From Lathyrus oleraceus (lineage: Eukaryota > Streptophyta > Magnoliopsida > Fabales > Fabaceae), in the NCBI RefSeq assembly GCF_024323335.1, contig NC_066580.1:142404188-142468187 (forward strand): a DNA stretch of 64,000 nucleotides, written 5' to 3'. The first letter of the stretch is position 1. Each line of letters opens with the position of its first letter. This document shows, piece by piece, positions 32,162 through 43,124 of the stretch. The notes beneath the pieces are model-generated. The model was not told the origin of the DNA and searched no databases. It worked only from the letters and a program-made list of their open reading frames with translations. Both the position numbers and the translations under genes were made by a program.

Positions 32162-33813
32162 GACCCATCAGAATTCAATTTCACAGAATACACCCATTTG
32201 CAACCTATGGGTTTGATATCAGGGGGACAAGAGACAATATCCCATGTAAAATTCTCTTGAAGAGCCTGAAGTTCCTCATTCATTGCTTTTATCCAGCGCA
32301 CGTCTTTAACAGCCTGTGCATAACAAGTAGGAATAGATATGCTAGACAGTGAGGCGGTCAGAGAAGTATGTGAGGAATCATACCTGTCTGGTGAATATCT
32401 ATCTGGTGCATTAGATATTCGACTAGAACGTCGTTGTTTGACCGATTCAGGATCAGGTGGCGGATCTGTGTTGGGAGGGGCAGTGGGAACCTGTTTTTTG
32501 CGTTGTCTGACATATGTGATTCCTGGTTTGTAACGTTCTATAGATCGAGGCATAACAGAAAAATTAGGAAGAATAACAATTTCATTTGTGACAGGAGAAA
32601 GAGAATGAAACATAAATTGATTATCAAAAAATGTAATATTCCTAGAAACTCGAAAGCGGTGATTAGACACATCATAACATACAAAACCCTTATGAGAGTT
32701 GCTATACCCCATAAATGCATATTGAATAGACTGTGCTCCAAGCTTATTTCGTTCAAACTGAGGTAAGTGAACAAAACACACACATCCAAAAGTATGTAAA
32801 TAACTATAATCAGGCTGAGTTTTAAAAAGACGAAAGAAAGGAGAATAAAAATCAATAACCGTAGAAGGAAGACGATTGATCAAGAATACGGCTGTGGAAA
32901 GAGCCTCTATCCAAAATCTGGATGGCACAGAAGCTTGAAGAAGTAAAGTGCGCGTTACATCAAGCAAATGACGATTCTTTCGCTCTGCCATCCCGTTTTG
33001 TTGGGGGGTATTGGGACAAGATCATTGAGATAAGATCCATCTTTGTTGAAGGTACTCCTGAAACTCATGAGACATATACTCACCTCCAGAGTCAGATCGA
33101 AAATTTTTCACACTTGCTTGAAATTGAGTTTCAACATATGTCAAAAACTTCCGAAACATAGAAAACACTTCAGACTTAGATCGAAGAAAATATATCCAAG
33201 TAAAACGATTGTAGTCATCAATATATGTGACAAAATATTTATAGTGAGCATGAGATGCTGCATGAGACATTCCCCACACATCACTACGAATCATCTCAAA
33301 ACAAGTGGAGGCACGATGAGCACCTGATGGAAAATGAAGTGTTTTACTTTTAGCCAATTTGCAAACAGAACATGAAATAGAAGCAGTACAAACATGTTTA
33401 TTTCCCAACAAACCAGTTTTAAATAAATGAGACAAAACAACAGAATTTGGATGGCCCAATTTTCTATGCCAATCCTCATAAGAGTTTAAAACACTATTAC
33501 TAGCAAAAGATAAATGACTAGAACTAAACTGGAGCGGAAACAATCTTCCCACTTTAGGCCCCTTCGCGATCACCTTCCCCGACACCTGCTCCTGCACAAG
33601 ACAACCAACACGAGAAAAATTAACATTATAATTGTTATCCACCAATTGACCAACTCACAATAAGTTGGAAGCAAGTCCGGGTGATACAAGCACGTCACGA
33701 AAGTTAGAGTTTATGTCACCAACATCAGTGATAGTGAGTTTATTACCATCAACAATTTGAATTTGCTGATTGCCATTATAAGAATGTAAATTATGCAAGT
33801 ATTCAAAGGAGCC
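32162..33813 (-). pseudogene. Copia element 2 protease remnant, integrase and start of reverse transcriptase
   Basis: Reading leftward from 33813: the end of protease (ITDVGD, VSPGLASNLL), a stop near 33656, the pre-integrase domain (WHRKLGHPNSV, CSVCKLAKS), the integrase core (IRSDVWG, YIDDYNRFTW, RSDSGGEY), a TGA at 33022-33024, then MAERKNRHLLDVTRTLL and the integrase tail, and the beginning of reverse transcriptase (IGCKWVYSVKLNSDGS) up to the solo LTR. The two stops are single in-frame changes; length is otherwise preserved. The element is dead but not very old. Confidence 0.82.
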
Positions 33814-36800
33814 TGTTGTCGCTCCCCAGGATTTCCCAGATCCAGGTACAAACGCGAAAAAGAGTGGCGAGGAGAAAAGAATAGAGTCGCCAGCTATGTA
33901 CTTTTATCCCAAGAGGAGGGAAAGGTAGTACTGCATGACCTAGAGGGAACGGATAAAACAAAGTCTCGAACCAAAGAAACTGAGTAAGGGGGTCGGTTAC
34001 GTGAAGGGAAGGTTATCGCACCCCTTCACGTCTGTGGTACTCCACAGGATCCACGTTGCTATTTATGTCTAAAGTGTGTGTAAAAGTCCTACATGCAATG
34101 CGAAAGAGAGAAAATCAAAGTAGGGAAAATAAAGAGTTATTGCTCGCACAGGACCTACCCTGTTGCATACGTATCTCAAGAAGGATTGAGAATCAGAGCA
34201 TCGTAGCTCGGCTAATCTATTTCTTTTTGTTTTTGTGTTTTTTAGATGAACGACGTTACTACGCAATCTACCGGATGCTCGACCTTTGGAGACTTACTCA
34301 CCTGTAGTAGAAGGAGTTAACGTGTCCTTAAGAGAAGATAGAGTTTGTTTGTGTTTTAGGAATGCTCATGCAAGAAAGGAAGTCCTAGACGAAGGAACCG
34401 TGCTACCTTAATTGACATGCAAACGAGAGACTATACGAAGTCTAGCAATCCTATGGGGAGACGATAAGCAAGTCTCATAAGAGAACAACAAAACTGGAAA
34501 TGGAATGCCAATCAATGGGCTTACATCTAACTCCTCAAAACAAAATGGGAAATAGATAGCCAATCAATGGTCTTACATCTAACTCCTCAAAATAAAACAG
34601 GAAACAGATAGCCAATCAATGGTCTTACATCTAACTCCTCAAACAAACAAGAAACAAAAAGGTTGACTCAAAAAACATAAAAGGGTGCACATGCACACAA
34701 CAAAAACAAAAGGGTGAAAAAGAAAAAGGGTGCCCGGAGAGATCTCGCTCGATCTCCTGCCTACGTATCTCATCTGGTATGAGAATCAGGGCGACGTAGT
34801 TCCCCTTAACAGGGGAGAAACTCTCTCCTAACCAGAGACCAGGGAGATAACGAACTAATAGGGAGACTACGACTCGAGCCTAAAAGTTATCATGCAAACG
34901 ATCCCTAAGTTGAGGTCTCTAATCAGAACCTAACTTGCACAGGAAGCAAGTCAATCTAAACAGCAAACAAACAAACATGCATGAAAAGCAAACACATGAC
35001 AGATTCACAAGTAAGCAAACAAGCAATCCAGCATCACTCTCTATATACAAACAAGAGGCTCAGACAAGAGTTGGGCTTTAGTCAAGGGGTCATATCAACC
35101 TCGACAAACAAGCCAAAACTGTAGGGGTGTTCTGAAGCTCTTAACCACTAACATTGAGAGTTAGGGTGAAGCTGATGAATAGGAAATGAGGATAAGACCT
35201 CATGATCTTAACCCTGGCCTGGGTGAGCTTATGATAAAGAAGGTGTGGGGATTCAGAATGAGGGACCCTATTCCACCTGACTGACTCTATACAAGATCTT
35301 GGGTGTTTATTCAAAAGCATCAGCACATAGTGCGAGCATAATGAAAGACTCACTGAATAACAGGGGATTGATTGCTAATCCCTTCTATCTGTCAATTGCC
35401 TCTTCACTTAGGAGGACTTAACAAGTAACATGCCTCGACAAGGAGGTCTTTAGCACAAATATAAACAAACACAGACATTACCTCTTAAGGAGGACTTCAG
35501 CCAAAACGCCTGCCAAAAAAGTGACAGGGCTTCCAGACTACATGGAGTTAGAAGGCTAAGCTACCTCAGTGGTGTACCAACCACACTCCAAAGAAAAGCT
35601 CAAGCAAGAGCTAAAAGCAACTAATGTACCTGTACAAAAACCAAACAGTCAATATTGTATTCAGCAACCCAGACAGACAACAGTGGAATCATCCAACAAT
35701 TATACACAATGCAAGTCACAAGTGCAAGCACTCAAGTGAGTTCATCACATCAATGGACCTACAACACAACAAGAGTTAGTAAACAAAGCAACTTGCATCT
35801 CAAATAATGAGACCACACCAATCATTAGTGCTAAATACCTGAAACACAAACGCAATTGGTGAGTACAAACCACTAGTACAAAGACTAGGGTCAAAGGCAA
35901 GTCAAATGACCAAAACAGAAGTAAATATTTCACATGAAGCACATTCAATCAAACAAGAAAGAGTCCTCAAAAGGACCAAAGCCAAATCATTAAGCAAAGT
36001 CATCACATGAACAAGATAAGGCAAAGGCAAGCAATGTGATCAAAATTGGACATCAAGAATAGAAAATTCACATTAAAACAGAAATGAATCCAATGATCAT
36101 GAAATTTTTTATCTGCACTTAACATGTTATGGACAAGCATCATACCAAAAATTAAGTCCAGGAGATAACAAATGGTGTGTGAATGAAAATGCACAAGTAC
36201 AAGGTCAAGAATGTTACACCAAATGTCACAACATATGTCCATGTGTCCAAAACAGTGGTATTAAATGGTAAAAATCTCAAACCAAAGCCAAAAAATCATG
36301 TTACATGTTATGATTAAGCATGTCAAATTTCAGGGTAATTGGATTAAACATGAGCATTTTACAAGCAAATGAATGCAACATATCATTATGGCATCATGTT
36401 CAAACAATCAAGCACAATTAAAAATCCAGCAGCACAAAAATCATGAAACTCACATCAAAAAATAAAAGACACCAACACAAGCATGTGGAAAAAAGTTTGG
36501 ATCAAATTGGACAATTTTTCTATTTGTTATGATTTTTGGAAATTGATGAAAAATATTGAAATAACATGAAATAATAGGAAAATATATGGACAATGAAATG
36601 TGAAAGAAATTAGAAAATGCACGAGGCCAGTGTTGAACCCACGCTCCAATGGTCAAAAATAATATGCAATATTAAAATCAGAAGCGCACACATGAGGATT
36701 CGAACTCAGGTGTGTGAGGTTAACGCGCGCTCAAGGAAAATCAAATGGAAATATGCGCTAGGCAAGATTCGAACAGAGGTTGTGTGGTTCACAGGCGCGC

Positions 36801-38095
36801 TTGAGGAAAATCAATTAAAACAATTGCCATGCGTAAGAATCAAACTGAAGTAAGCAAGGTCACAGGCGCGCTAAATGCCAAGCCTTAGGTCACGAACCAG
36901 ACGGCCGGAATAGTGATTCCGGTCGTCTTCCCCGGTTGCATCGCCGGTGGAGGTTCCAATTTTTTTTCCAGAAACTAACATGTTATACATCAATGGAAAG
37001 GTCTTTCTACGTACATCACAAATCTCACATTATCTAAGCCTAAAACTTCATGGATTAAGCAGATCGAAGGAAAACATTTTGAGCATACAAACTTAAAGTT
37101 CATGTATCTAACTCATTTCTTAACCAAATCAAGATCTAAAGATATCAAAATCATTAGCACAACAAGATCTACAAGATTATGTTCATGAAAAGGCAAATAG
37201 TGAAGATCGAATTTCACCTACCTTGAGATGCAGTGTGTTGATTTCGTGTGCTACAGCTCTCAAACCTTCCAGATCTTCTCCCTCAATCCTCTACTGAAGC
37301 TTTATGCGCAAACTACCACTTGACACGACCTGAATCAAGCTCAATTTGAAGCTTCCATTAATGTGTTCAAGCTTTTGGCATGCACGAATTTGAACTGAAT
37401 TCCACCAAATAAACGTTGAATCTTGCTCAGTAGCACTCCATGATCATGATTATGCAAGGAAATTTCAGAAATATGTGAAGAATTTTTGGTTTTGAAGAGA
37501 GAGAAAATTGAGAGGGAAAATGAGATTTCTAGATCTGAAATTGTGATTCTGAGCCAATTCAGTTATGATTAAGCTTTTATACTTCCCACTAATCATGCTG
37601 AAATGGAGATTAAGCAATGGTTAATTGAAAATTAAGGAAGAATGAGGTGAAAGTGCAAAATACACAAGTGTGCTTAGCATGTGATGGTATGCACGTGAAC
37701 AGTGCCATGCAAGTGTGCAATTCCACTTAAAATCAGCTCATGAACATGATAGGATTGGTATTTGGCTCATGTGTTCAACCAATTTCAAATTATGCATTTT
37801 CCCTCCAAAATGCACTTGAATGAACAAGTGGTCATATGAACTTTTTTCATGTAAGGCAATGATTCATTTGGAAAGCATTGGTCATAAGTCATTTTGCAAA
37901 AAGAGTGGACCAAATTGGAGTTTTGAATTAAAAGTTATGCCATGTTGAACTTCCATGTACACATTGTGATCCTTTGGCCATAACTTCTCAACCCTTTACC
38001 AGATGCTCATGATCTTGAACTTTTTGAAAAGAGGAGAGAAAGATTTTCAACTTTCATGTTCTATTGCTTTCAAATAATAATTTTATCGCTCATGA
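33814..38095. repeat. Ogre-like LTR sequence, probably a solo or truncated LTR
   Basis: It starts TGTTGTCGCTCCCC and contains AGTCGCCAG, TTTTATCCCAAGAGG, GTCGGTTACGTGAAGGG and CCTTCACGTCTGTGGTACTC. These blocks are collinear with the starts of the elements at 49061, 60608 and 61220. A TACGTATCTCA block recurs twice. Further right is a diverged palindrome/tandem area (36617-36885). It ends near GCTCATGACA (38095). I found no matching target duplication, so the edges are approximate. It has no protein-coding content; scattered frames are chance. Confidence 0.55.
36617..36885. repeat. Imperfect tandem repeat of about 70 bp, with GATTCGAAC and CGCGCGCT motifs
   Basis: Four diverged units, each with an (A)GATTCGAAC-like stretch (TGTTGAACC, GATTCGAACTCAGG, GATTCGAACAGAGG, GAATCAAACTGA) followed 20-30 bp later by a CACGCT or CGCGCGCT core, then TCAAGGAAAATCAA in two of them. 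The unit length is roughly 65-75 bp. It is embedded in the Ogre-like LTR. Confidence 0.55.
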
Positions 38096-38150
38096 CATTC
38101 ATTGACCGAGAGATGCCACTGATTGTAGAGTCTCGGTCAATGAATGACCG
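38096..38150. repeat. Inverted repeat ATTCATTGACCGAGA / TCTCGGTCAATGAAT
   Basis: A 15-bp perfect inverted repeat with a loop of about 18 bp. Its right arm continues into a near-palindrome CTCGGTCAATGAATGACCGAG-type site. It lies about 30 bp before a TATA box (38172). Similar CTCGGCCAATGG sites occur three times near 58780-58890, before another TATA box, suggesting a shared promoter module of one Mutator-like element. Confidence 0.6.
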
Positions 38151-38171
38151 AGTATTCACATCTTAATTTTC

Positions 38172-38179
38172 TATAAATA
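38172..38179 (+). promoter_or_regulatory. TATA box upstream of small unknown ORF
   Basis: TATAAATA lies about 60 bp before the ATG at 38233 and just after the CTCGG inverted repeat. Confidence 0.45.
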
Positions 38180-38232
38180 ACTTGAATTGCAGAAATGTAA
38201 TTCAGATCACATAGCAAATTGTTTTTGTAAGA

Positions 38233-38421
38233 ATGTCTGTTTGGGGTCTTATGTTTTATGAGCAAGACAAAAAAAATCAGCGTTTGCCTAGATCTGTAAT
38301 GGAATTTCAGAACACTGATTGCAGCCATCCACACCAGTTTTCGACAATTGGGTGGGCGTCGTATGAAGGTGAGAAAAGTAGAGTATCATTGTTCATACAT
38401 AACGTTGACTGATGCAAGCCA
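38233..38421 (+). pseudogene. 5' part of a small unknown ORF, interrupted by the Athila insertion
   Basis: From ATG 38233 the frame reads MSVWGLMFYEQDKKNQRLP, then on to a WASYEGEKS segment, before the Athila-type element begins at 38422. The sequence resumes at 55845. The last 66 bp (38356-38421) are repeated exactly at 55779-55844. Across the rejoined locus the best frame changes by one base near 38345, so it may also carry a frameshift. I do not recognise the protein. Its position next to the Mutator-like transposase suggests an accessory gene of that element. Confidence 0.35.
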
Positions 38422-39841
38422 TGATGGGAAAATAGCAAGTGTACTATTTTGCTCACTGTAGTAATAAAAGGGAATTTCCCCGTTTGTCGATCTCAAGGAC
38501 TGCTTGACGATACAGAGTTTATAGATTGTTTCAATTAGACAAAAGTCTTTGGTTTTTGTGTGGTGAGTAATTATACTACCAATTTCAAATAAAGAAAACA
38601 AGTAAAAAGGTTGAATGAGATACAAATGAGAGAAGATTGCTAGGGTTCGGTGAATGAAACTTCCTGTAACAGATATAACTTATGAAAACGTAGACATTAT
38701 TCCTGTCAAATTAATTCCGGTCCTCAAGGGTATCTATTCCTAAGTCCTTAGTAAAAGACCTTTGATTATGTAACCTAATTACTATGTCCACAAACAATTA
38801 GGTTCATACTCAAGCATTCAAATATCAAGAATTACCGGTCAGATAGAGAATCCCTAGTCCTAGGTTATTTTTACTATCCAAAGTTCTTATCCAGGTCAAT
38901 GAATAATCGCAGTCCCGCTTACACTATTCATATTGATCATCATTCGTTGGTCCGACGAATAAAGCATAAAGAACGGCGATAAGAACAAATCAATGGAAAA
39001 GAAGAAATAAGCAATACATTCATCAACATCAAATCTGTCACATTCAGAATCAGGGTCACCCCCCTAGCAATGGGGGGTTTAGCTACTCATAATAGAAGTA
39101 AACACAAAGATTAATATTGTTGTCATTACAGAATTTCGTGAGGAATCAATCTTCAATCGTCTGAAAACTCTTGAACATATGAATCCTTTGATATTCGTTG
39201 AGTCTCCAACTCTCAAAACGCGTCTTTTTTCTCTCCAAGAATGTCCAACCCCCGGAAAATCGTGGTCTGGCCTCTTAATAGCTATTCAGTTGGATTTTTC
39301 CTGAATTTGTGCTCCATACGCGTACTGCACTGTCCCATACGCGTACTGCCTAGTATGAAACGCGTATTGGACATAACACAACCACTGGTACGCGTATTGC
39401 CCAGTCTGGTACGCGTATTGCCCAGACTGGTACACGTATTGCCCAGACTGGTACGCGTATCACCAGAAGCTTGTCTTTTGGCTGAATTTTCCATCCCTCT
39501 GGTCATTTGCGTATGCTACGCATACTGGGAAGGTCCATACGCGTATCATGTAGGGTCATACGCGTATGGACAGCAGGTTCTCCAAAAATTGGCTTTTTCT
39601 TCCGTTTTCTTGCTCGGGCTCGATTTCGCATCTTACGTTTGATTTCCTGAGCTTCCAAACTAGCTTTTTACCTGCTACATACCAAAAAGTGTAAAATATC
39701 CTCAAGAAACTCATAAGTAACAACACACTTAATATTATAGAATTGAGCTTATATCTAACTAAAATTGCTTCAATTTACACAGTTTACCTGACTTATTTAC
39801 GGTTAAATAGTGGACTGTCTAGCATAAATGGTGACTGATCA
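38422..39841 (-). repeat. 3' LTR of the Athila-type element
   Basis: 1420 bp, plus-strand ends TGATGGGAAAATAG and GTGACTGATCA. It matches 48713-49060 plus 54729-55778 almost base for base. The main difference is one extra 21-bp unit in the ATACGCGTAT array (39315-39555). Confidence 0.9.
39315..39555. repeat. Palindrome array (A)TACGCGTA(T) in the Athila 3' LTR
   Basis: About ten copies of the TACGCGTA palindrome or one-base variants, several spaced exactly 21 bp apart by TTGCCCAGACTGG. The 5' LTR has the same array at 55272-55508 with one 21-bp unit fewer. A further array of the same palindrome lies outside the LTR at 42670-42950. Confidence 0.88.
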
Positions 39842-40423
39842 CAACCCCAAACTTAGCTTGTTGCTTGTCCTCAAGTAACATTTTATTACCATCAAAGATC
39901 ATGTCACCCCAAACTTACTGTAAAACAGTTCTTACCACAATACTGCTGAAATTTTTCGCACTGGACCTCTTGATGTTTTTCAGGTTTTCTGATTCTTCCA
40001 CATAGCCAACGAGCTAGAAACTCTTTCCCTCAGAGATATGACTTTACCTGTCAGCTTATATCACACTCTCACCAAGTCTCTCTGGGTTAAAGTGTTATCA
40101 CTCTCAAGTCACAATATGCAATATCAAATCAGCAGTTTGAATAAATTCTCTCATCCTATCAACATGTACAATCACACACACTTTTTGAGGTCTTTTAGGG
40201 TTGTAACGGGGCTTGGGTTTAGGTAGGCTATGAAAGTTGAACCTAGGGGTTTTTTTTTTTTTTTTTTTGGTTCAGAGTACATGAAACCATTCTCTTACTA
40301 CGTTTCTTTTTTTTTTATTATTCCTGTAGGGTTATGCAATCCTCTTTTCCTTTTATTTCTAGTGAATGTAGCATCTTTCAAAAGTTGTTCTTCGCTTTTC
40401 TCTTTCTTTCTTTTCATGTTGTT

Positions 40424-40457
<34 letters not shown>

Positions 40458-41211
40458 CTTTTATACGACATTCACTTACTATTCATGTACTGCAAAGCTA
40501 CCCCAAACTTAAAGGTTGCTATACCAACAGCAACCCCAAACTTAGATAGAAACGTAGATATGAAATCAATTCTCACATACTCTGAACAGGGTAAGATAGG
40601 TCCAAGGTCATGGCTTTAGAAAAAAAAACGGGTATATCAACAATAAATGATTAAAGGCTCAACAGGGTAAAACAATGGATAATGATAATAATGGGATGGC
40701 TAGAAAGGCTCTAGGTGATAAACAAAAAACATGCCTCAGTGTGTGTATTCGTACAGCTAATAATAACAAAAGAACGTACGCAAACCAAGATTGATAAAGA
40801 CATACCTGATATCGCTCATATGATAATAAGTGTTTGGCTTTTTATGAACTCACCAGGACGGGTTAAGCTGACTTGTTCTATCATACCTCTGAGTTCCAAA
40901 GCTCATGCTCGTGGTTCTAATGTTAATCTTAACCAGTGCGTCCAATCATAAACAACAGTATCTACAGTCAGGGGACTGAAAGAGAGAACGCCCAAGTAGT
41001 TGGTGTACGTGATCAAGAAAACCAATAGCCAGACATAGTCACGTATCTAATGAAATAAACAGGAAACTGGAGGTAAACCAAATCAAATTCATTAGAATAA
41101 GCCAACCCATAATAGGTGGTTACATCAAAGCAACAGAAATTAAAAACTGAATAACTAAAAAAAACAAAAATTACACAAAGAAAACCAAAAGTACAAAAAC
41201 AACAAGCAAAA
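39842..41211 (-). other. Athila 3' untranslated region, no gene
   Basis: Between the third ORF and the 3' LTR. It contains homopolymer T runs at 40245-40268 and 40426-40457 and repeated CCCCAAACTTA words (near 39845, 39908, 40500 and 40534). Open frames here are low-complexity poly-Phe or chance frames. Confidence 0.6.
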
Positions 41212-42537
41212 TCAATCACTCTGTCCACCGTCCTGCATATGGGTATCAAAGTTAATCATATCTGTCGGATCCAACATAGTCTGCCCTCGTGCGAAGGCAG
41301 AGATAGGCGTCAACGTCTCTGTGTGGCCCGACGGAGACTGCTGCTGCTGAGGAGGTGTCTGGTGCGGTGGCTGCTGCGGTGGCTGCTGCGGAATCTCTCC
41401 CCCTATCTGAACTGGCTGGTTCCACCAAGGAAAGGTGAACTGGCCAAAATGAGGTGTTGGAGGCGGTCTGGAGAATCTATCTCTGAAGCGTTGTGCCTCC
41501 TCCCACAGATCTGTCTGATGAGTAAGAACTCTGCCTGACAGTCCATACTGAAAGCAGAAGTCCTGCATAATACAGAACTGTGACATCTGCATCCGGTACT
41601 CTCTGGAGTTCTCATCAATTGGAGGAGGCTGAGGTGGCTGTGTCTCTGCTGCATTCGGCTGAGCCTCCTGGTGCAGAGCACTGGGGCTTCCCTCCCTGTC
41701 TCGTGGTCGCCTCAGAGGCCGGGGCGGATCATCTGTGACCGTCCTCTCCTTCATCCAATGGGTGTTCAGCGGTGCAGCCGGCCGCAACATCAGCGAATCA
41801 GAGAAATCCGGAACACCCGCTTTCTTGCACAGCAGGTAAATCACAGTCGCGTGGCCTAAGGATTTCTTAGGCGACTGAGCGATGTCATCCATATCAGCAG
41901 CGATGATCTGTCCAATATTCACTTGTTTCTGATGCAGGATCTGATGGAGAAGTAGGGCACGTTCGGATATCAATTCTGACCCGCTCCGATTCGTACTCAA
42001 ATTGTGATGAATGAAATAAGCCAATGCCTTAGGAATCGGAGCGAGATCAACCGCCATAATCTTCGCCGGAGAAATTTTTGAAGTGGGTGCCCAATCGTGA
42101 CCTGGCCTAATCAGTGAGTTCTTCATATCAGTGTAAGGCCAGTAGTTCTTGTCAGACCGTTTCATTTCGGCAAACGGGCAAACGGAATCATAGAATTTGC
42201 ATTTCAGCACACTGTTAATCGTCTTCCCATCATATTTGATGACTTTGCCCCGCACCCATGAAACGAACGTTGCATTTCCTGTGGGATCGTCTTCGTCGGA
42301 TGTTACCCGTAGTGCATTGGCGTAAAACTCCCAGATCAGATCCAGTGAAACCGGTTGGATTTTGTCATTGAAGTAGATCAACTTCTGCCTTTTTAGAATA
42401 TTAGTGACCTCTGGATACGTGTCATTCTGATACATCCAATGTTTTTCTTCGACCATGCTTCGACTCTTGATTTGCTCATATCTTTCTTCATGGTAGGTGG
42501 TACGGAATGTGTTGACTTCGTTTGGTGATTGAGACAT
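41212..42537 (-). CDS. Third ORF (env-position protein) of the Athila-type element
   Basis: 441 codons from ATG 42535-42537 (MSQSPNEVNTF); the in-frame ATG 23 codons upstream is less likely. Residues of about 30-260 resemble the domain often annotated as 'putative plant transposon protein' in Athila third ORFs (WEFYANAL, SWVRGKVIKYDG, HHNLSTNRSGSELISERALL). The C-terminal 150 residues are proline/glutamine rich. I see no signal peptide and no membrane-spanning segment, so an envelope role is not supported by sequence. It is completely open although pol is broken. The function is unknown. Confidence 0.75.
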   Translation of the reverse strand: MSQSPNEVNTFRTTYHEERYEQIKSRSMVEEKHWMYQNDTYPEVTNILKRQKLIYFNDKIQPVSLDLIWEFYANALRVTSDEDDPTGNATFVSWVRGKVIKYDGKTINSVLKCKFYDSVCPFAEMKRSDKNYWPYTDMKNSLIRPGHDWAPTSKISPAKIMAVDLAPIPKALAYFIHHNLSTNRSGSELISERALLLHQILHQKQVNIGQIIAADMDDIAQSPKKSLGHATVIYLLCKKAGVPDFSDSLMLRPAAPLNTHWMKERTVTDDPPRPLRRPRDREGSPSALHQEAQPNAAETQPPQPPPIDENSREYRMQMSQFCIMQDFCFQYGLSGRVLTHQTDLWEEAQRFRDRFSRPPPTPHFGQFTFPWWNQPVQIGGEIPQQPPQQPPHQTPPQQQQSPSGHTETLTPISAFARGQTMLDPTDMINFDTHMQDGGQSD

Positions 42538-42669
42538 GATATTGATCTGCAAACTGAATGAAAGGGAAGAAAACAGAGAAAAATCACAGCAATGCGCACA
42601 AAACACGTAACGAAAAAGTGAGAAAATAAAGTCCGTACGGACAAAAACTATATAAGCATGCCCATAAAA

Positions 42670-42950
42670 TTGATACGCGTATCATACGCTGCCCATACGC
42701 GTATCTGGTGCACATACGCGTACCATACGCGTATCAATATGCCATACGCGTATCATACGCTGCTGAAACAAGTACAAAAAAATGAGCTGCGTAACAGATC
42801 ACGTATCATAAAGTGATACGCGTATGGCCTGGTCCCCTACGCGTATCATACGCGTATTCTTCTCCTATACGCGTATCATACGCGTTTCACCAGAGGGGCG
42901 CATTTTTTGTGTCCAATACGCGTATCATAAGACCCATACGCGTATTGGCA
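42670..42950. repeat. ATACGCGTAT array between pol and the third ORF
   Basis: About twelve (A)TACGCGTA(T) or ATACGCTG/ATACGCGTTT variants in 280 bp, many as doublets ATACGCGTATCATACGC. It is upstream of the third ORF on the minus strand. It is the same palindrome as in the LTR arrays but with different spacers. Confidence 0.85.
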
Positions 42951-43124
42951 GTGTCTCACTTTCTTTTTCAAATTTTTTTTCTATTTTAATAACATTTCTT
43001 TGATTTTCTTAAAAAAAAACTGACTCGGCAAAAATAAAATGACACTAACAATCAAACCTCCCTTGGGTTGCCTCCCAAGCAGCGCTTCGTTTAACGTCGC
43101 ATGGCTCGACGGGACACCTCATAC

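Larger units (their letters stand above)
29482..33813 (-). mobile_element. Decayed Ty1-copia element 2, 5' part lost
   Basis: The 3' LTR (29482-29705), polypurine tract and most of pol are present on the minus strand. The protease/gag end is cut off at about 33813 by Ogre-like LTR sequence, and the 5' LTR is missing. Pol is split by a solo LTR (31072-32156) and has at least two in-frame stops. Its motifs differ from copia element 1, so it is a separate family. Confidence 0.85.

Noticed and set aside
36680..36790. Possible tRNA genes suggested by GATTCGAAC
   Set aside because: No acceptor stem, anticodon arm or A-box in register; the motif repeats in tandem with decay.
39241..39642. 133-codon ORF with repeated VRVLP units (also 55199-55579)
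   Set aside because: The repeat is the translation of the 21-bp ATACGCGTAT array in the Athila LTR, not a protein family.
40230..40619. ORF with a long phenylalanine run
   Set aside because: Product of T homopolymers in the retrotransposon 3' UTR.
41212..42606. Envelope glycoprotein reading of the Athila third ORF
   Set aside because: No signal peptide, transmembrane segment or cysteine pattern; position alone does not make it an envelope.
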